DNA of 64,000 nt from Desulfopila sp. IMCC35008 (GCF_010646885.2 NZ_CP050700.1:4676501-4740500); one strand, 5' to 3'; shown: positions 45,848-54,984, numbered from the stretch's first letter. The notes: a model not told the origin generated them from the sequence alone. Made by a program: numbers and translations.

Positions 45848-46207
45848 ACGGACGACTCCTCCTCAACAGATGGATTTGAGTACCACCTTCCCATCTCACA
45901 TACGGTACATCAGCCTGGAATATGTGTAGGGTAGAGCAACTGCCGGAATGAAATCTAGTGATAGAAAACAATCCCCGGCCATAATTGCAAAAGCAGCATT
46001 AGAAACAGCACACCGGCTGGCAAACGGACAACCCGGGCAATTATGGTACCCGGTGAGGGCAGAGCGGATTGAGGATAATCCGCGTTTCTCCCATGCAGGA
46101 CAGCAGGTGGGGTTTACAGCGGTTGCGCCATATACGGATTCACAGCACAGAAAAAAGACCGGGTCCTTACCATACAAGCGGCAATGACCCGGTCATGAAC
46201 CTCTAAT
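45848..46207. other. 360-bp region between TAXI and TRAP permease genes
   Basis: This interval holds a terminator-like element directly after the TAXI gene (46148-46194) and, on the minus strand, a 93-codon frame (45896-46177) rich in cysteine (CPGCPFASRC) but with a TTG start, no ribosome site and no recognised homology. A plus-strand frame overlaps it. I cannot support a gene here. Confidence 0.5.
46148..46194 (-). terminator. Terminator or attenuator after the TAXI gene
   Basis: On the reverse strand, GACCGGGT pairs with ACCCGGTC across a 22-nt loop and runs into TTTTTT, 13 bp after the TAXI stop. It may reduce read-through into the permease gene, giving binding protein in excess. Confidence 0.65.
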
Positions 46208-47191
46208 TTACATCAGGCCTGCTTCTTTGTAATACTTGACAGCGCCGTCATGCAACGGAGCAGAGAGACCATCTTTGATCATCTCTTCTTTCTTCAGGTT
46301 GTTGAATGCGGGATGCAGCTTCTTGAACTGATCAAAGTTCTCGAATACCGCTTTAACAACTTGATAGATCACCTCTTCCGGTACCTTGGCAGAAGATACA
46401 AAGGTTGCACCAACACCAAAAGTCATAGTGTCTGCATCGGTTCCGCGATACATGCCACCCGGGATAACTGCGGTACGATAGTAGTCTTTCTCGGCAACCA
46501 GTTTGTCTACTGCCGGTCCGTCAACAGTTACAATCACCGAATCGCAGGAGGTGGTCGCTTCTTTAATTGATCCGTTTGGATGACCGACAGTGTAAATAAT
46601 GGCGTCAACCTTGTTATCACAAAGGGCTTTGGACTGTTCGGCAGCTTTCAACTCGGAAGCAAGTTTGAATGCATCCATCTTCCAACCAATTGCATTCATC
46701 AGAACTTCAACAGTACCACGTTGCCCGGAACCCGGGTTACCAATATTTACTCGCTTGTCTTTCAGATCCATGAAGTTTTTGATACCGGAATCAGTGCGGG
46801 CAACAACGGTGAAAGGCTCTGGATGTACAGAAAAGACAGCGCGTAGATCTTTGTTTGGTCCTGCATCCTTGAATTTAGAGGTACCATGATAGGCATGATA
46901 CTGCCAATCTGACTGGGCAACACCCATATCAAGCTCACCGGCAGCAATTGCATTCAGATTATAAATTGAACCGCCGGTACTCTCTACAGAGGCACGAATT
47001 CCATGCTCTTTCTTGCCTTTGTTGACAAGACGGGCAATTGCACCACCAGTAGGATAATACACACCTGTAACTCCACCGGTTCCGATGGTAACGAACTGCT
47101 GGTCAGCGGCTGCTGCGGTTCCGGTCATTGCAGTGAAAGTGGTGACACAACCAAATGCTAAAGCTGCAAGTAAAGAAACTTTCCTTTTCAT
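46208..47191 (-). CDS. TAXI-family TRAP transporter substrate-binding protein
   Basis: A 327-residue periplasmic binding protein. The signal peptide MKRKVSLLAALAFGCVTTF...AAAA is cleaved near residue 29. The mature protein shows the TAXI signature TIGTGGVTGVYYPTGGAIARLVNK and later VNIGNPGSGQRGT and ELDMGVAQSDWQY. TAXI proteins bind dicarboxylates, glutamate or similar anions; the ligand here is unknown. The start at 47191 is fixed by GAGGAG 8 bp upstream; a longer frame to 47392 would bury the signal peptide. It feeds the fused permease encoded downstream. Confidence 0.95.
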   Translation of the reverse strand: MKRKVSLLAALAFGCVTTFTAMTGTAAAADQQFVTIGTGGVTGVYYPTGGAIARLVNKGKKEHGIRASVESTGGSIYNLNAIAAGELDMGVAQSDWQYHAYHGTSKFKDAGPNKDLRAVFSVHPEPFTVVARTDSGIKNFMDLKDKRVNIGNPGSGQRGTVEVLMNAIGWKMDAFKLASELKAAEQSKALCDNKVDAIIYTVGHPNGSIKEATTSCDSVIVTVDGPAVDKLVAEKDYYRTAVIPGGMYRGTDADTMTFGVGATFVSSAKVPEEVIYQVVKAVFENFDQFKKLHPAFNNLKKEEMIKDGLSAPLHDGAVKYYKEAGLM

Positions 47192-47590
47192 TCGAATTCT
47201 CCTCTCATTACTTTTTTTGATTTCCCCACAGAAATGAACCTTTCCGTGAAGATAAACGACAAACACTACTTCCGGCCTGAGCATCCCTGGAAGGGCGAGC
47301 CTGGCAATACTCTCCCCCAAGGCAGCACAGGCTGTGGTTTTCAAAAAGAAAACTGCTCCTACTAACTCACAATACTTTGCCCCAGAAGTCAAGCCCTTTT
47401 GGTGTGTTCAAGGACTTTCCAGGGCCGACCCTGAAACACAGATATGTCAGCACCGATGTATATGGGTACTGTTTACAGCTATTTTTTTTCAAGACGATGT
47501 TTATCTTCTTCTTGTGTGTTAATTTCCGCACTTTATGGTAAAGTTTGCGGTTTATTCATTCTTACCCCAAACAAATGATTTGAAGACCAG
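47192..47590. other. Divergent intergenic region between TAXI and def
   Basis: 399 bp with no credible gene. An imperfect palindrome, CCGCACTTTA-TGG-TAAAGTTTGCGG (47526-47550), lies 41 bp before the def start and could be an operator or hairpin. Promoters for both directions must lie here but none is clear enough to name. Confidence 0.45.
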
Positions 47591-48100
47591 ATGAGTATAT
47601 TAAAAATATATCAATATCCCGAAAAAGTATTACGGGCAGAAACCAAACCGGTTGACACATTCGATGAGCCCCTCAAAGAACTGGCCCAGGACATGGCCGA
47701 GACGATGTACGACGCACCTGGCATAGGACTGGCCGCCCCCCAGATTGGTAAGTCGCTGAAATTGATTGTTGTCGACACCTCGAAAGACCCGGAGGAAAAA
47801 AAAGTGTTCCTCACTATGGTAAATCCTGAAATCGTCGCCCACGAAGGGAACCAGATAGATGAGGAAGGCTGCCTGAGTGTACCGGAGCTGACGGCCAAGG
47901 TGAAGAGATATAGAAAGGTCACCATCGCCTACCAGGACCTTGAAGGAAACCACCATGAGATGGAAACAGAAGACAGATTTGCCGTTGTATTGCAACACGA
48001 GATCGACCATCTCAACGGCGTCCTCTTTATTGACCATCTCAGTTCTCTCAAACGCAATCTTTACAAGAAAAAAGTAAAGAAACTGCTGGCCGACAAGTAA
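47591..48100 (+). CDS. def: Peptide deformylase
   Basis: Removes the formyl group from the N-terminal methionine of nascent proteins. The 169-residue product has all three motifs: GIGLAAPQ (44-51), EGCLSVP with metal ligand Cys94, and QHEIDHLNG with His136, Glu137 and His140. It is the first gene of a def-fmt-larC-pgpA operon, 10 bp before fmt. Confidence 0.97.
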   Translation: MSILKIYQYPEKVLRAETKPVDTFDEPLKELAQDMAETMYDAPGIGLAAPQIGKSLKLIVVDTSKDPEEKKVFLTMVNPEIVAHEGNQIDEEGCLSVPELTAKVKRYRKVTIAYQDLEGNHHEMETEDRFAVVLQHEIDHLNGVLFIDHLSSLKRNLYKKKVKKLLADK

Positions 48101-48110
48101 GGAAGCCGAC

Positions 48111-49073
48111 ATGTCCAAAACAGTCTTACGTATAATTTTCATGGGGACTCCCGACTTTGCCGCTGAGGCGCTCAAGTCTTTACTGACAGGGCCTGACCAG
48201 GTCGTTGCCGTTGTCACTCAACCGGACCGCCCAAAGGGGCGTGGCAAAAAGCTGAGCCCACCACCGGTAAAAGTGTTGGCCGAAGAAGCAGGAATCCCGG
48301 TTCTGCAACCGACCAAAATAAAGACGGACGAGTTCAGGGAAGAACTGCTGGCCTATGAACCTGATGTTATGGTCGTTGCCGCCTACGGCCGAATCCTGCC
48401 CAAATCACTACTGGAACTCGCCCCCTGTGGCTGCCTGAACATTCATGGTTCGCTGTTGCCCGCGCACCGGGGCGCCGCCCCCATCCAGTGGGCAGTGATG
48501 AACGGCGACACAGAGACCGGTATCACCATCATACAGATGGACGAGGGGATGGACACCGGCGACATGCTGCTGAAATCAGTTATCCCGCTGAAGGATACAG
48601 ATACGGCGGGATCAATTTTCCATAAACTTGCGGCCCTGGGTGGAGAAGCAATCATTGAAGCACTCGATTTACTCAGGCAAGGCAAACTTCAGCCAGAGAG
48701 ACAGGATGAATCCCTTGCGACCTCAGCCCCGATGTTGAAAAAGGAGGACGGGATTATCGACTGGAACAAAAGTGCCAAGGAAATCCATTGCCTCATCAGG
48801 GGACTTGATCCCTGGCCTACCGCTTACTGCTTTTATGAAGGAAAACGGATGCGGCTCTTTGGGCCTGAAGTTGTTCACCGGCAAAACAACGAACGCCCCG
48901 GAACCTTGCTGCAGGCCGACAAACGAGGGTTGCTCTTTGCAACAGGTACAGACTGTTTGCTGATCAGGGAAATACAACCGGAAGGCAAGAAGAGGATGAG
49001 TGTCGAATCTTTCCTGTGCGGATCCACCCTCTCACCGGGCGCAGACTTTGCTTCCAGACAAGGCCATTCTTAA
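48111..49073 (+). CDS. fmt: Methionyl-tRNA formyltransferase
   Basis: Transfers formyl from 10-formyltetrahydrofolate to initiator methionyl-tRNA. The 320-residue product has the GTPDFAAEALKSL N-terminus, the catalytic region NIHGSLLPAHRGAAPIQWAVMNGD and the MDTGDM segment of the formyltransferase domain. The C-terminal OB-like tRNA-binding domain (WPTAYCFYEGKRMRLFGPEV) is somewhat divergent. A def-fmt pair is common across bacteria. Confidence 0.96.
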   Translation: MSKTVLRIIFMGTPDFAAEALKSLLTGPDQVVAVVTQPDRPKGRGKKLSPPPVKVLAEEAGIPVLQPTKIKTDEFREELLAYEPDVMVVAAYGRILPKSLLELAPCGCLNIHGSLLPAHRGAAPIQWAVMNGDTETGITIIQMDEGMDTGDMLLKSVIPLKDTDTAGSIFHKLAALGGEAIIEALDLLRQGKLQPERQDESLATSAPMLKKEDGIIDWNKSAKEIHCLIRGLDPWPTAYCFYEGKRMRLFGPEVVHRQNNERPGTLLQADKRGLLFATGTDCLLIREIQPEGKKRMSVESFLCGSTLSPGADFASRQGHS

Positions 49074-49087
49074 TCTCTTATAAAATC

Positions 49088-50266
49088 ATGAGTCCCACAG
49101 CTACAGTAGGTTATCTCGATTGTTTCTCCGGGGTCAGCGGAGACATGCTGCTCGGTGCCCTGGTCCACGCCGGGTTAGAGGAGGATTTTCTGCGTGCAGA
49201 GATTGCTAAACTCGGTATAGCCGACCTGCATATGGAAATTGAAGAGGCCAAATCTCAATCCATAGGTTGCAGGAAGGTGCGCTTCAGCGGCGGGAACCAA
49301 CAACCTCTCAGGACCCTGCCTGTCATCCTGCCCATACTGGAAGAATCCGGACTGGAACCGACAATTGTTCATTCCTGCATCCAGGTGTTTCAGGCACTGG
49401 CCGAGGCGGAAGCAAAAGTCCATGAAATGAGCCCGGACCGGGTTCACTTTCATGAAATTGGTGCGCTGGATACTATCGCTGATATCGTAGGTGTTGTCTC
49501 CGGGTTGCATCATTTAGGCATTTCCAGGCTCGCCTGCTCACCGCTTCCCCTTGGCAGGGGTTTTGTACAATGCGATCATGGTAAACTACCCCTGCCGGCT
49601 CCTGCTGTATGTGAGTTGTTGAGGGATATCCCGACCTACGGTGTCGATATTCCCCTGGAACTGGTCACGCCAACCGGTGCTGCCCTGATTAAAGTTTTGG
49701 CCGACGATTTTGGCCCGATGATTCCGATGACGATTCATGCCACCGGCTATGGTGGCGGCAGCCACACCCTTCCTGACAAGCAACCGAACCTGTTACGGTT
49801 CTTCGTTGGATCAGAGGAAACAGTCACCGAATCTCAATCCGTCACCGTTATCGAAACCCGCCTGGACGACTGGAACACAGAAGGTTTCCCCCATATCTGC
49901 CAACGCCTCCTGGAACATGGTGCTCTCGATGTCAGCCTTTGTCCCTGCCACGGCAAAAAAGGGCGTCCCGGATACACCTTGCAGATCATCTGTCCGGAAC
50001 ACGCACGGGTGGCGCTGCAGGATCTTGTTTTCCAGGAAACCAGTGCCATCGGCCTTCGCTACAGAAATGAAAAAAGAAGAACCCTGCCACGCAAACAGGT
50101 AATAATTGAAACTGAGTGGGGGCCAGTCACGGCAAAACAGGTCTCCGCACCAGGTGGGGACATCCTCTATCCCGAGTATGAAGAGTGCAAGAAAATAGCT
50201 GATCAGCAGAATATCCCTCTCGATAAGGTTTACAGGATCATTTATGGTATGGGGGAAAAGCTGTGA
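49088..50266 (+). CDS. larC: Nickel-pincer cofactor nickel-insertion protein LarC
   Basis: LarC inserts nickel into the pyridinium bisthiocarboxylate mononucleotide to finish the cofactor of lactate racemase and related LarA enzymes, using CTP. The 392-residue protein begins YLDCFSGVSGDMLLGAL and has RVHFHEIGALDTIADIVG near residue 120 and TGYGGGSHTLPDKQPNLLR near residue 220, typical of the family. The start at 49088 lies 14 bp after the fmt stop; a longer frame overlapping fmt is not needed. No larB, larE or larA is in the window, so the partners must lie elsewhere. Confidence 0.92.
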   Translation: MSPTATVGYLDCFSGVSGDMLLGALVHAGLEEDFLRAEIAKLGIADLHMEIEEAKSQSIGCRKVRFSGGNQQPLRTLPVILPILEESGLEPTIVHSCIQVFQALAEAEAKVHEMSPDRVHFHEIGALDTIADIVGVVSGLHHLGISRLACSPLPLGRGFVQCDHGKLPLPAPAVCELLRDIPTYGVDIPLELVTPTGAALIKVLADDFGPMIPMTIHATGYGGGSHTLPDKQPNLLRFFVGSEETVTESQSVTVIETRLDDWNTEGFPHICQRLLEHGALDVSLCPCHGKKGRPGYTLQIICPEHARVALQDLVFQETSAIGLRYRNEKRRTLPRKQVIIETEWGPVTAKQVSAPGGDILYPEYEECKKIADQQNIPLDKVYRIIYGMGEKL

Positions 50267-50724
50267 GGTCACTTATCATGGGTATAGCCACAGGCTGCTG
50301 GGTCGGCATGCTGCCCAAAGCCCCCGGCACCTGGGGGTCGCTTTTTGCTTTTCTGCCCTGGTTTGCCATCAAGGGCCTATCCCTGCCCATTTATCTGGTC
50401 ATCCTTGTGGCGGTTTTCATTCTCGGCTTTTTTACCGCCGGTTCTGCCGAAAAAATTCTGGACTTACCGGATGCGGGCCCCATCGTTATCGATGAGATCC
50501 TCGGCATGTTCATCACCCTCACCCTGGCACCGAACCACCCTGTTGCCTGGATTCTCGGTTTTATCCTCTTTCGTATTTTCGATATCACCAAGCCTTTCCC
50601 CGTCTCCTGGTTTGATCAGCGTATCCACGGCGGCATCGGCATTATGATGGATGATGTCATTGCCGGCCTCTATGCCTTCTGCGCCCTGCAGCTGATCTGG
50701 TTTTTCGTCGGGAAACTATTCTAG
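50263..50724 (+). CDS. pgpA: Phosphatidylglycerophosphatase A
   Basis: Dephosphorylates phosphatidylglycerophosphate to phosphatidylglycerol in the inner membrane. The 153-residue protein has the PgpA motifs GMLPKAPGTWGSL near residue 16, VIDEILGMF near residue 76 and RIFDITKPFPVSWFDQ, plus GIGIMMDDVIAG near the end, with three to four hydrophobic helices. Translation starts at the GTG overlapping the larC stop (GTGA), suggesting coupling; an ATG five codons later is an alternative start. Confidence 0.93.
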   Translation: MRSLIMGIATGCWVGMLPKAPGTWGSLFAFLPWFAIKGLSLPIYLVILVAVFILGFFTAGSAEKILDLPDAGPIVIDEILGMFITLTLAPNHPVAWILGFILFRIFDITKPFPVSWFDQRIHGGIGIMMDDVIAGLYAFCALQLIWFFVGKLF

Positions 50725-50804
50725 CCCTGATACTTATCTGCCCGCCCTGCCTCTCCTGAGCAGGACCACTCGTTTCAACGGGTCGCCATTAACCCATTCA
50801 CAGG

Positions 50805-50839
50805 TTCTTTGCCGCAGCCATGCAGACTGCGGCAAAGAA
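50805..50839 (+). other. Strong 13-bp stem-loop in the leader of the K+ channel gene
   Basis: TTCTTTGCCGCAG and its exact complement are separated by a 9-nt loop, 80 bp after pgpA and 115 bp before the channel gene. There is no T-tract on the plus strand. It may terminate the def operon or act as a leader element. Confidence 0.5.
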
Positions 50840-50954
50840 GGCAGATGGTTTACCATGCTCATCGTCTTTTCTTTCTGCTATCTTTCTGATATACATATAT
50901 AAAAGATTTGATTTTTTCCCTGCAAATTCACCGAACCCGGCTCGAAGGACGTCT

Positions 50955-52292
50955 ATGCTTAATAAGATAGCTGTAGGTCTGTTCGCAACCATATTGTTCC
51001 TGATGATCGGGACCTTCGGTTATACCTTTATTGAAGACTATACCCCACTCGATGCCTTTTACATGACGGTCATCACCATCACCACCGTCGGCTTTGGGGA
51101 AGTAATGCCTCTCTCTGAGTCAGGCAGGGTTTTTACTATCTTCCTCATTCTTTTCGGCTTTGGTGCAATCGGTTTCCTGGCCCATTCCTTTACAGAGGCC
51201 ATCATTGAAAGGGCAACAAGCCCAAATATCGGGAAAAAAACCATGCAGAAAAAAATCCAACAGCTTGCCAACCACGTGATCATCTGCGGGTATGGCAGGG
51301 TCGGCGAGGCTACCGCTGAACACTTTAATTCGGTTGGCCAGGACTTTGTCGTTATAGAATCGGCGCCCGAGCAGATCAAAGCCCTCGAGGCAGCCGGCTT
51401 TGCCTTCCTCGAGGGCGATGCCACTCGTGAACACATGCTTCAGGCGGCTGGCATCAAGAAAGCATCGGCCCTCCTGGCTTTGCTTGACTCTGACCCGGAC
51501 AATCTTTTCACAGTCCTGACCGCCCGTGAGCTGAACCCGACCCTGCAGATAATTGCCCGTACAGAAGTTGCCACATCCGAGTCCAGGATGTTACGAGCCG
51601 GAGCCGACTCCATTATATCGCCCCATGCGACCGCCGGCAGGAGTGTGGCTGAAAAAGTGATGTGTACCGATGTTTACCAAAGTATCCAGCCGGCCAGGCA
51701 AGCATCTGTCCATGAGCCGCAACTGCTCCCTGTTGACGAACATTCAGACCTGGCCGGACATGTCGTTGAAACGGCGGCAGAATTTCTTCACGGGTCGATT
51801 CTCGGCATCAGAAGGGATGGCGTCGATCTCCTGCTACCAGCACAGGATGAAAACATCCTGCTCGATGACGAATTGCTCATTTTGCTTCATGACATAGAAA
51901 ACCCTGAACAGTCCCACGGTCCGGACATCAAGAAAATAGTCCTCATAGATGACAACCCTGTCATTCGACGACTTTATACCCGACTGTTCCAGAAGGCAGG
52001 TTTCCATCTCCTGACCGCCGCAACGGGTGATGAAGGATACAACCTGATCCTAACCGAGAAACCGGACGGAGCCATCATCGATTATGAACTGCCGGACATG
52101 AACGGGCTCGATATCTGTGTACGGATGCGCCAGGATCCACAGTTTGATTCAACCAGGATTTTTCTCTTTACCTCCCACGATGATATTGTTACACGGCAAC
52201 AGGCAATAGATTCAGGAGTTGACACTGTGGTTATCAAGAGTCCCGAGGCCAAGGAAATTGTAAATACCGTCAGCAAACAACTGCACTCATAA
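50955..52292 (+). CDS. Potassium channel fused to RCK (TrkA) and receiver domains
   Basis: A 445-residue protein with an unusual C-terminus. Residues 1-85 form a two-helix channel with the K+ selectivity filter TVGFGE at 44-49 between the helices. A TrkA-N/RCK domain follows with the Rossmann motif IICGYGRVGEA near residue 113 and acidic residue E (VIES) at the end of strand 2. A TrkA-C domain is at about 250-320. The last 110 residues are a receiver domain (KKIVLIDDNPVIRRLY) with D376 (AIIDYELPDMNG) as phospho-acceptor and VVIKSP for the conserved lysine. This implies channel gating by phosphorylation. The start at 50955 removes a 45-residue frame extension lacking a ribosome site; GAAGGA precedes it. 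Confidence 0.9.
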   Translation: MLNKIAVGLFATILFLMIGTFGYTFIEDYTPLDAFYMTVITITTVGFGEVMPLSESGRVFTIFLILFGFGAIGFLAHSFTEAIIERATSPNIGKKTMQKKIQQLANHVIICGYGRVGEATAEHFNSVGQDFVVIESAPEQIKALEAAGFAFLEGDATREHMLQAAGIKKASALLALLDSDPDNLFTVLTARELNPTLQIIARTEVATSESRMLRAGADSIISPHATAGRSVAEKVMCTDVYQSIQPARQASVHEPQLLPVDEHSDLAGHVVETAAEFLHGSILGIRRDGVDLLLPAQDENILLDDELLILLHDIENPEQSHGPDIKKIVLIDDNPVIRRLYTRLFQKAGFHLLTAATGDEGYNLILTEKPDGAIIDYELPDMNGLDICVRMRQDPQFDSTRIFLFTSHDDIVTRQQAIDSGVDTVVIKSPEAKEIVNTVSKQLHS

Positions 52293-52297
52293 TTTTC

Positions 52298-52672
52298 ATG
52301 TACTCTTCACCCCGTATATTCAAATTCCTCCTTACTATTTATGGCCCCTACCTCGGTGCTGGTGTAAAAATCGAAGAGAAAGCTCTAGATTGGCACCTCA
52401 TACTGGTTTCTATGAAGCTCAGGTGGTACAATCGCAACGCCATGGAAGTTCATTTCGACGGCTCTATATATTCAATGATTGCCCCCCAATCTGGCTCTGA
52501 TGCATATGCAGTTACTGGACCCCGATTACCTGGCATGGGACCAATCTGCAACCATTGAATTCCTGCGTCCCGGTACCGGTAAGCTGGCCACCGACTTCCA
52601 CCTGAAAAGTGTGAATCAGAAAACAAAACCGTAGCACGAGTTATCAAGAAACTCTATGTAAAGAAAAAATAG
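52298..52672 (+). pseudogene. DUF4442 thioesterase-like gene, frameshifted and internally deleted
   Basis: Three reading frames each match part of one DUF4442 (hot-dog-fold thioesterase-like) protein as I know it. The N-terminus (MYSSPRIFKFLLTIYGPYLGAGVKIEE...MKLRWYNRNAMEVHF) is in one frame to about 52483. After a run of six C (52482-52487), where five would keep the frame, the middle (LALMHMQLLDPDYLAWDQSATIEFLRPGTGK) is in another. The C-terminal tail (TVARVIKKLYVKKK, stop at 52672) is in a third, and about 30-35 residues between these parts are missing. The first shift alone could be a sequencing error in the C-run; the deletion makes genuine decay likely. Confidence 0.75.
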
Positions 52673-52685
52673 CAGGACATCCTCA

Positions 52686-53111
52686 ATGGCCAAACCAATG
52701 ATCAGACCTTTTGAAGAACGGGACCGTAAAAACACCATTAACCTCTGGCAGACCTGCAACATTACCGTCCCCTGGAACAACCCGGATCGCGATATTGACC
52801 GTAAATTGCTGGTTGACCCCGATCTTTTCCTGGTGCTGGAAACACAGTCTGCAATTATCGGTAGCGTCATGGGGGGGTATGAAGGGCACCGGGGCTGGAT
52901 CTACTATCTGGCAATTGCCCCCGATTTCCGAAAACGCGGATATGGCAAACAGCTTGTTTTTGAAATCGAGAAACGTTTGAGACAAAAAGGCTGTCCCAAG
53001 GTGAACCTGATGGTTCGAACCACCAATACTGCTGTTCTCAATTTTTATACTTCGCTCGGGTATGTTGATTCCGAAGTACTCTGTCTCGGCAAGAGACTTG
53101 ATAAAGACTAA
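52686..53111 (+). CDS. ypeA: GNAT-family N-acetyltransferase (YpeA-like)
   Basis: A 141-residue acetyltransferase. The acetyl-CoA-binding motif is LAIAPDFRKRGYGKQLV (Q/RxxGxG/A type) near residue 78, followed by VNLMVRTTNTAVLNFYTSLGY and the YVDSEVLCLGKRL tail found in the YpeA subgroup. The substrate is unknown. It starts 13 bp after the DUF4442 pseudogene. It might once have been co-transcribed with it. Confidence 0.88.
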   Translation: MAKPMIRPFEERDRKNTINLWQTCNITVPWNNPDRDIDRKLLVDPDLFLVLETQSAIIGSVMGGYEGHRGWIYYLAIAPDFRKRGYGKQLVFEIEKRLRQKGCPKVNLMVRTTNTAVLNFYTSLGYVDSEVLCLGKRLDKD

Positions 53112-53130
53112 CCTATGAAGCGGTTCCGTA

Positions 53131-53177
53131 ACAACGACCAATCCTCACCTTTACGTAAAAGTCGTTGTATTGTTTTT
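53131..53177 (+). terminator. Terminator-like stem-loop after the GNAT gene
   Basis: ACAACGAC and GTCGTTGT pair across a 22-nt loop, followed by ATTGTTTTT. Confidence 0.6.
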
Positions 53178-53315
53178 GGAGTTTGGCTACTATACGTTGT
53201 AAATGACCTCCGCGGGATACTTTAGTGCTAAGATATTTCGAGGACTTTCATTATAACTTATCACACTTCGGGCGAGCCGAGATGACAACCCATCCGTACA
53301 ATGAGGAGGATATAC

Positions 53316-54965
53316 ATGACAGAAAAGCTCTATCAAAACGGTGAATATTACAATTACCCTCTCATAATCAAGAAGATTCTCAACATTGCACTAACCCAGG
53401 CCCCGGATCAGGAGATCGTATACCGGGACAAAGCTCGTTTTACCTATCGTGAACTTGCACATCGCATCAATCGTCTCGCTTCCGGCCTCCAATCTGCGGG
53501 AGTAGATAAAGGTGATACTGTCGCGGTATTCGATTACGACTCAAACAGGTTTCTTGAATGTTTTTTCGCGGTTCCCATGATGGGTGCTGTAATGCAAATG
53601 GTCAACTGGCGGCTCTCCTCGGAACAGATTATCTACACCATCAACCATGCTGATGCAAAAATCATCCTGATAAATTCGGACTTCCTGCCGCTGCTTGAAC
53701 CGATTCGTGAGCAACTCACCCAGGTTGAAAACATCATTGTCATCCAGGAAAGTGATGACAATGTTGAAACTGAACTTGAGGTTCTTGCTGATTATGAGGC
53801 ATTGCTGGCCGACAGTTCTGACAGCTATCCTTTTGAAGACCTGGACGAAAACACCAAGGCCACCACATTTTATACAACCGGAACCACAGGGAAACCTAAA
53901 GGTGTCCACTTCACCCACCGGCAACTCGTTCTGCACACCATGTCGCTAGCACTTGCCCTGGGCGCATACGAGACCATTGGCCGTTTCCGTTCAGACGATG
54001 TGTATATGCCGTTGACCCCTATGTTCCATGTCCATGCCTGGGGCATCCCGTATGTAGCGACCATGCTTGGCACCAAACAGGTGTATCCAGGTAAATACGA
54101 GCCGGCGATGCTGCTCAAGCTCATCACCACGGAAAAGGTTACCTCATCACACTGCGTACCGACCATTTTGCAGATGCTGGTAACAAGTCCGGTGGTTAAG
54201 GAACTGGATATGTCAAACTGGAAGGTCATCATCGGTGGCTCCAAGCTCTCTGCAGGCCTGGCTGCTGCAGCGCAAAAGCTTGGCATTACAGTCTACACCG
54301 GCTATGGCATGTCAGAAACCTGCCCGGTTATCAGTCTTGCGACCCCGAAAACCAGTATGCTGGACGATCTCTCCGATGACGATATGCTCAATCTCGTTGT
54401 GAAGACCGGTTTACCAATTCCTCTGGTGGAGTTTGAAGTTGTCGATACCGACGGCAACCCACAACCCCATGACGGGGCGTCCGTGGGGGAAATCGTATTT
54501 CGCGCCCCGTGGTTGACCATGGACTACTTTAAGGCACCGGATAAGAGTCGTGAATTATGGCGTAACGGCTGGCTCTACAGCGGTGACGTCGGCCATATTG
54601 ACGAGGACGGCTATCTACAGGTCACCGACCGCATCAAGGATGTAATAAAAACCGGTGGGGAATGGATCTCTTCACTGGACCTGGAAAACTGTATCAGCCG
54701 TCACCCCGCCGTTCTGGAATCTGCCGCGATCGGCGTTCCCGATGCAAAATGGGGAGAACGACCCATGCTGCTGGTCACCCTCAAGCCCGAACAGGAAGGA
54801 AGTATTGACGAGGATGGTCTACGCGCATTTATGAAAGAAGAAGCGGCAAATGGTGCCTTCCCCAAATATGGTGTCCCGGATACAATTCGTATCATTAAAG
54901 AACTCCCCAAAACCAGTGTGGGCAAACTCAACAAAAAGGCAATGCGTGAAAACTTGATTGTTTGA
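53316..54965 (+). CDS. Acyl-CoA synthetase (AMP-forming)
   Basis: A 549-residue ANL-superfamily ligase that adenylates a fatty or organic acid and transfers it to CoA. The P-loop-like motif TTFYTTGTTGKPKGVHFTHRQ is near residue 185, GYGMSETCP near residue 330, SGDVGHIDEDGYLQVTDRIKD near residue 425 and the catalytic lysine motif KTSVGKLNKKA at the C-terminus. The subgroup resembles medium/long-chain acyl-CoA synthetases and DmdB-like 3-methylthiopropionyl-CoA ligases; the substrate cannot be fixed. GAGGAGG precedes the ATG at 53316, which is five codons inside a longer frame. It appears monocistronic. Confidence 0.9.
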   Translation: MTEKLYQNGEYYNYPLIIKKILNIALTQAPDQEIVYRDKARFTYRELAHRINRLASGLQSAGVDKGDTVAVFDYDSNRFLECFFAVPMMGAVMQMVNWRLSSEQIIYTINHADAKIILINSDFLPLLEPIREQLTQVENIIVIQESDDNVETELEVLADYEALLADSSDSYPFEDLDENTKATTFYTTGTTGKPKGVHFTHRQLVLHTMSLALALGAYETIGRFRSDDVYMPLTPMFHVHAWGIPYVATMLGTKQVYPGKYEPAMLLKLITTEKVTSSHCVPTILQMLVTSPVVKELDMSNWKVIIGGSKLSAGLAAAAQKLGITVYTGYGMSETCPVISLATPKTSMLDDLSDDDMLNLVVKTGLPIPLVEFEVVDTDGNPQPHDGASVGEIVFRAPWLTMDYFKAPDKSRELWRNGWLYSGDVGHIDEDGYLQVTDRIKDVIKTGGEWISSLDLENCISRHPAVLESAAIGVPDAKWGERPMLLVTLKPEQEGSIDEDGLRAFMKEEAANGAFPKYGVPDTIRIIKELPKTSVGKLNKKAMRENLIV

Positions 54966-54984
54966 TCAAATTCTCTCCCCCATG

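Noticed and set aside
47192..47392. 67-codon upstream extension of the TAXI gene
   Set aside because: It would place the signal peptide inside the protein; GAGGAG precedes the internal ATG.
50820..50954. 45-codon upstream extension of the K+ channel gene
   Set aside because: It starts inside a stem-loop, lacks a ribosome site and precedes a better start at 50955.
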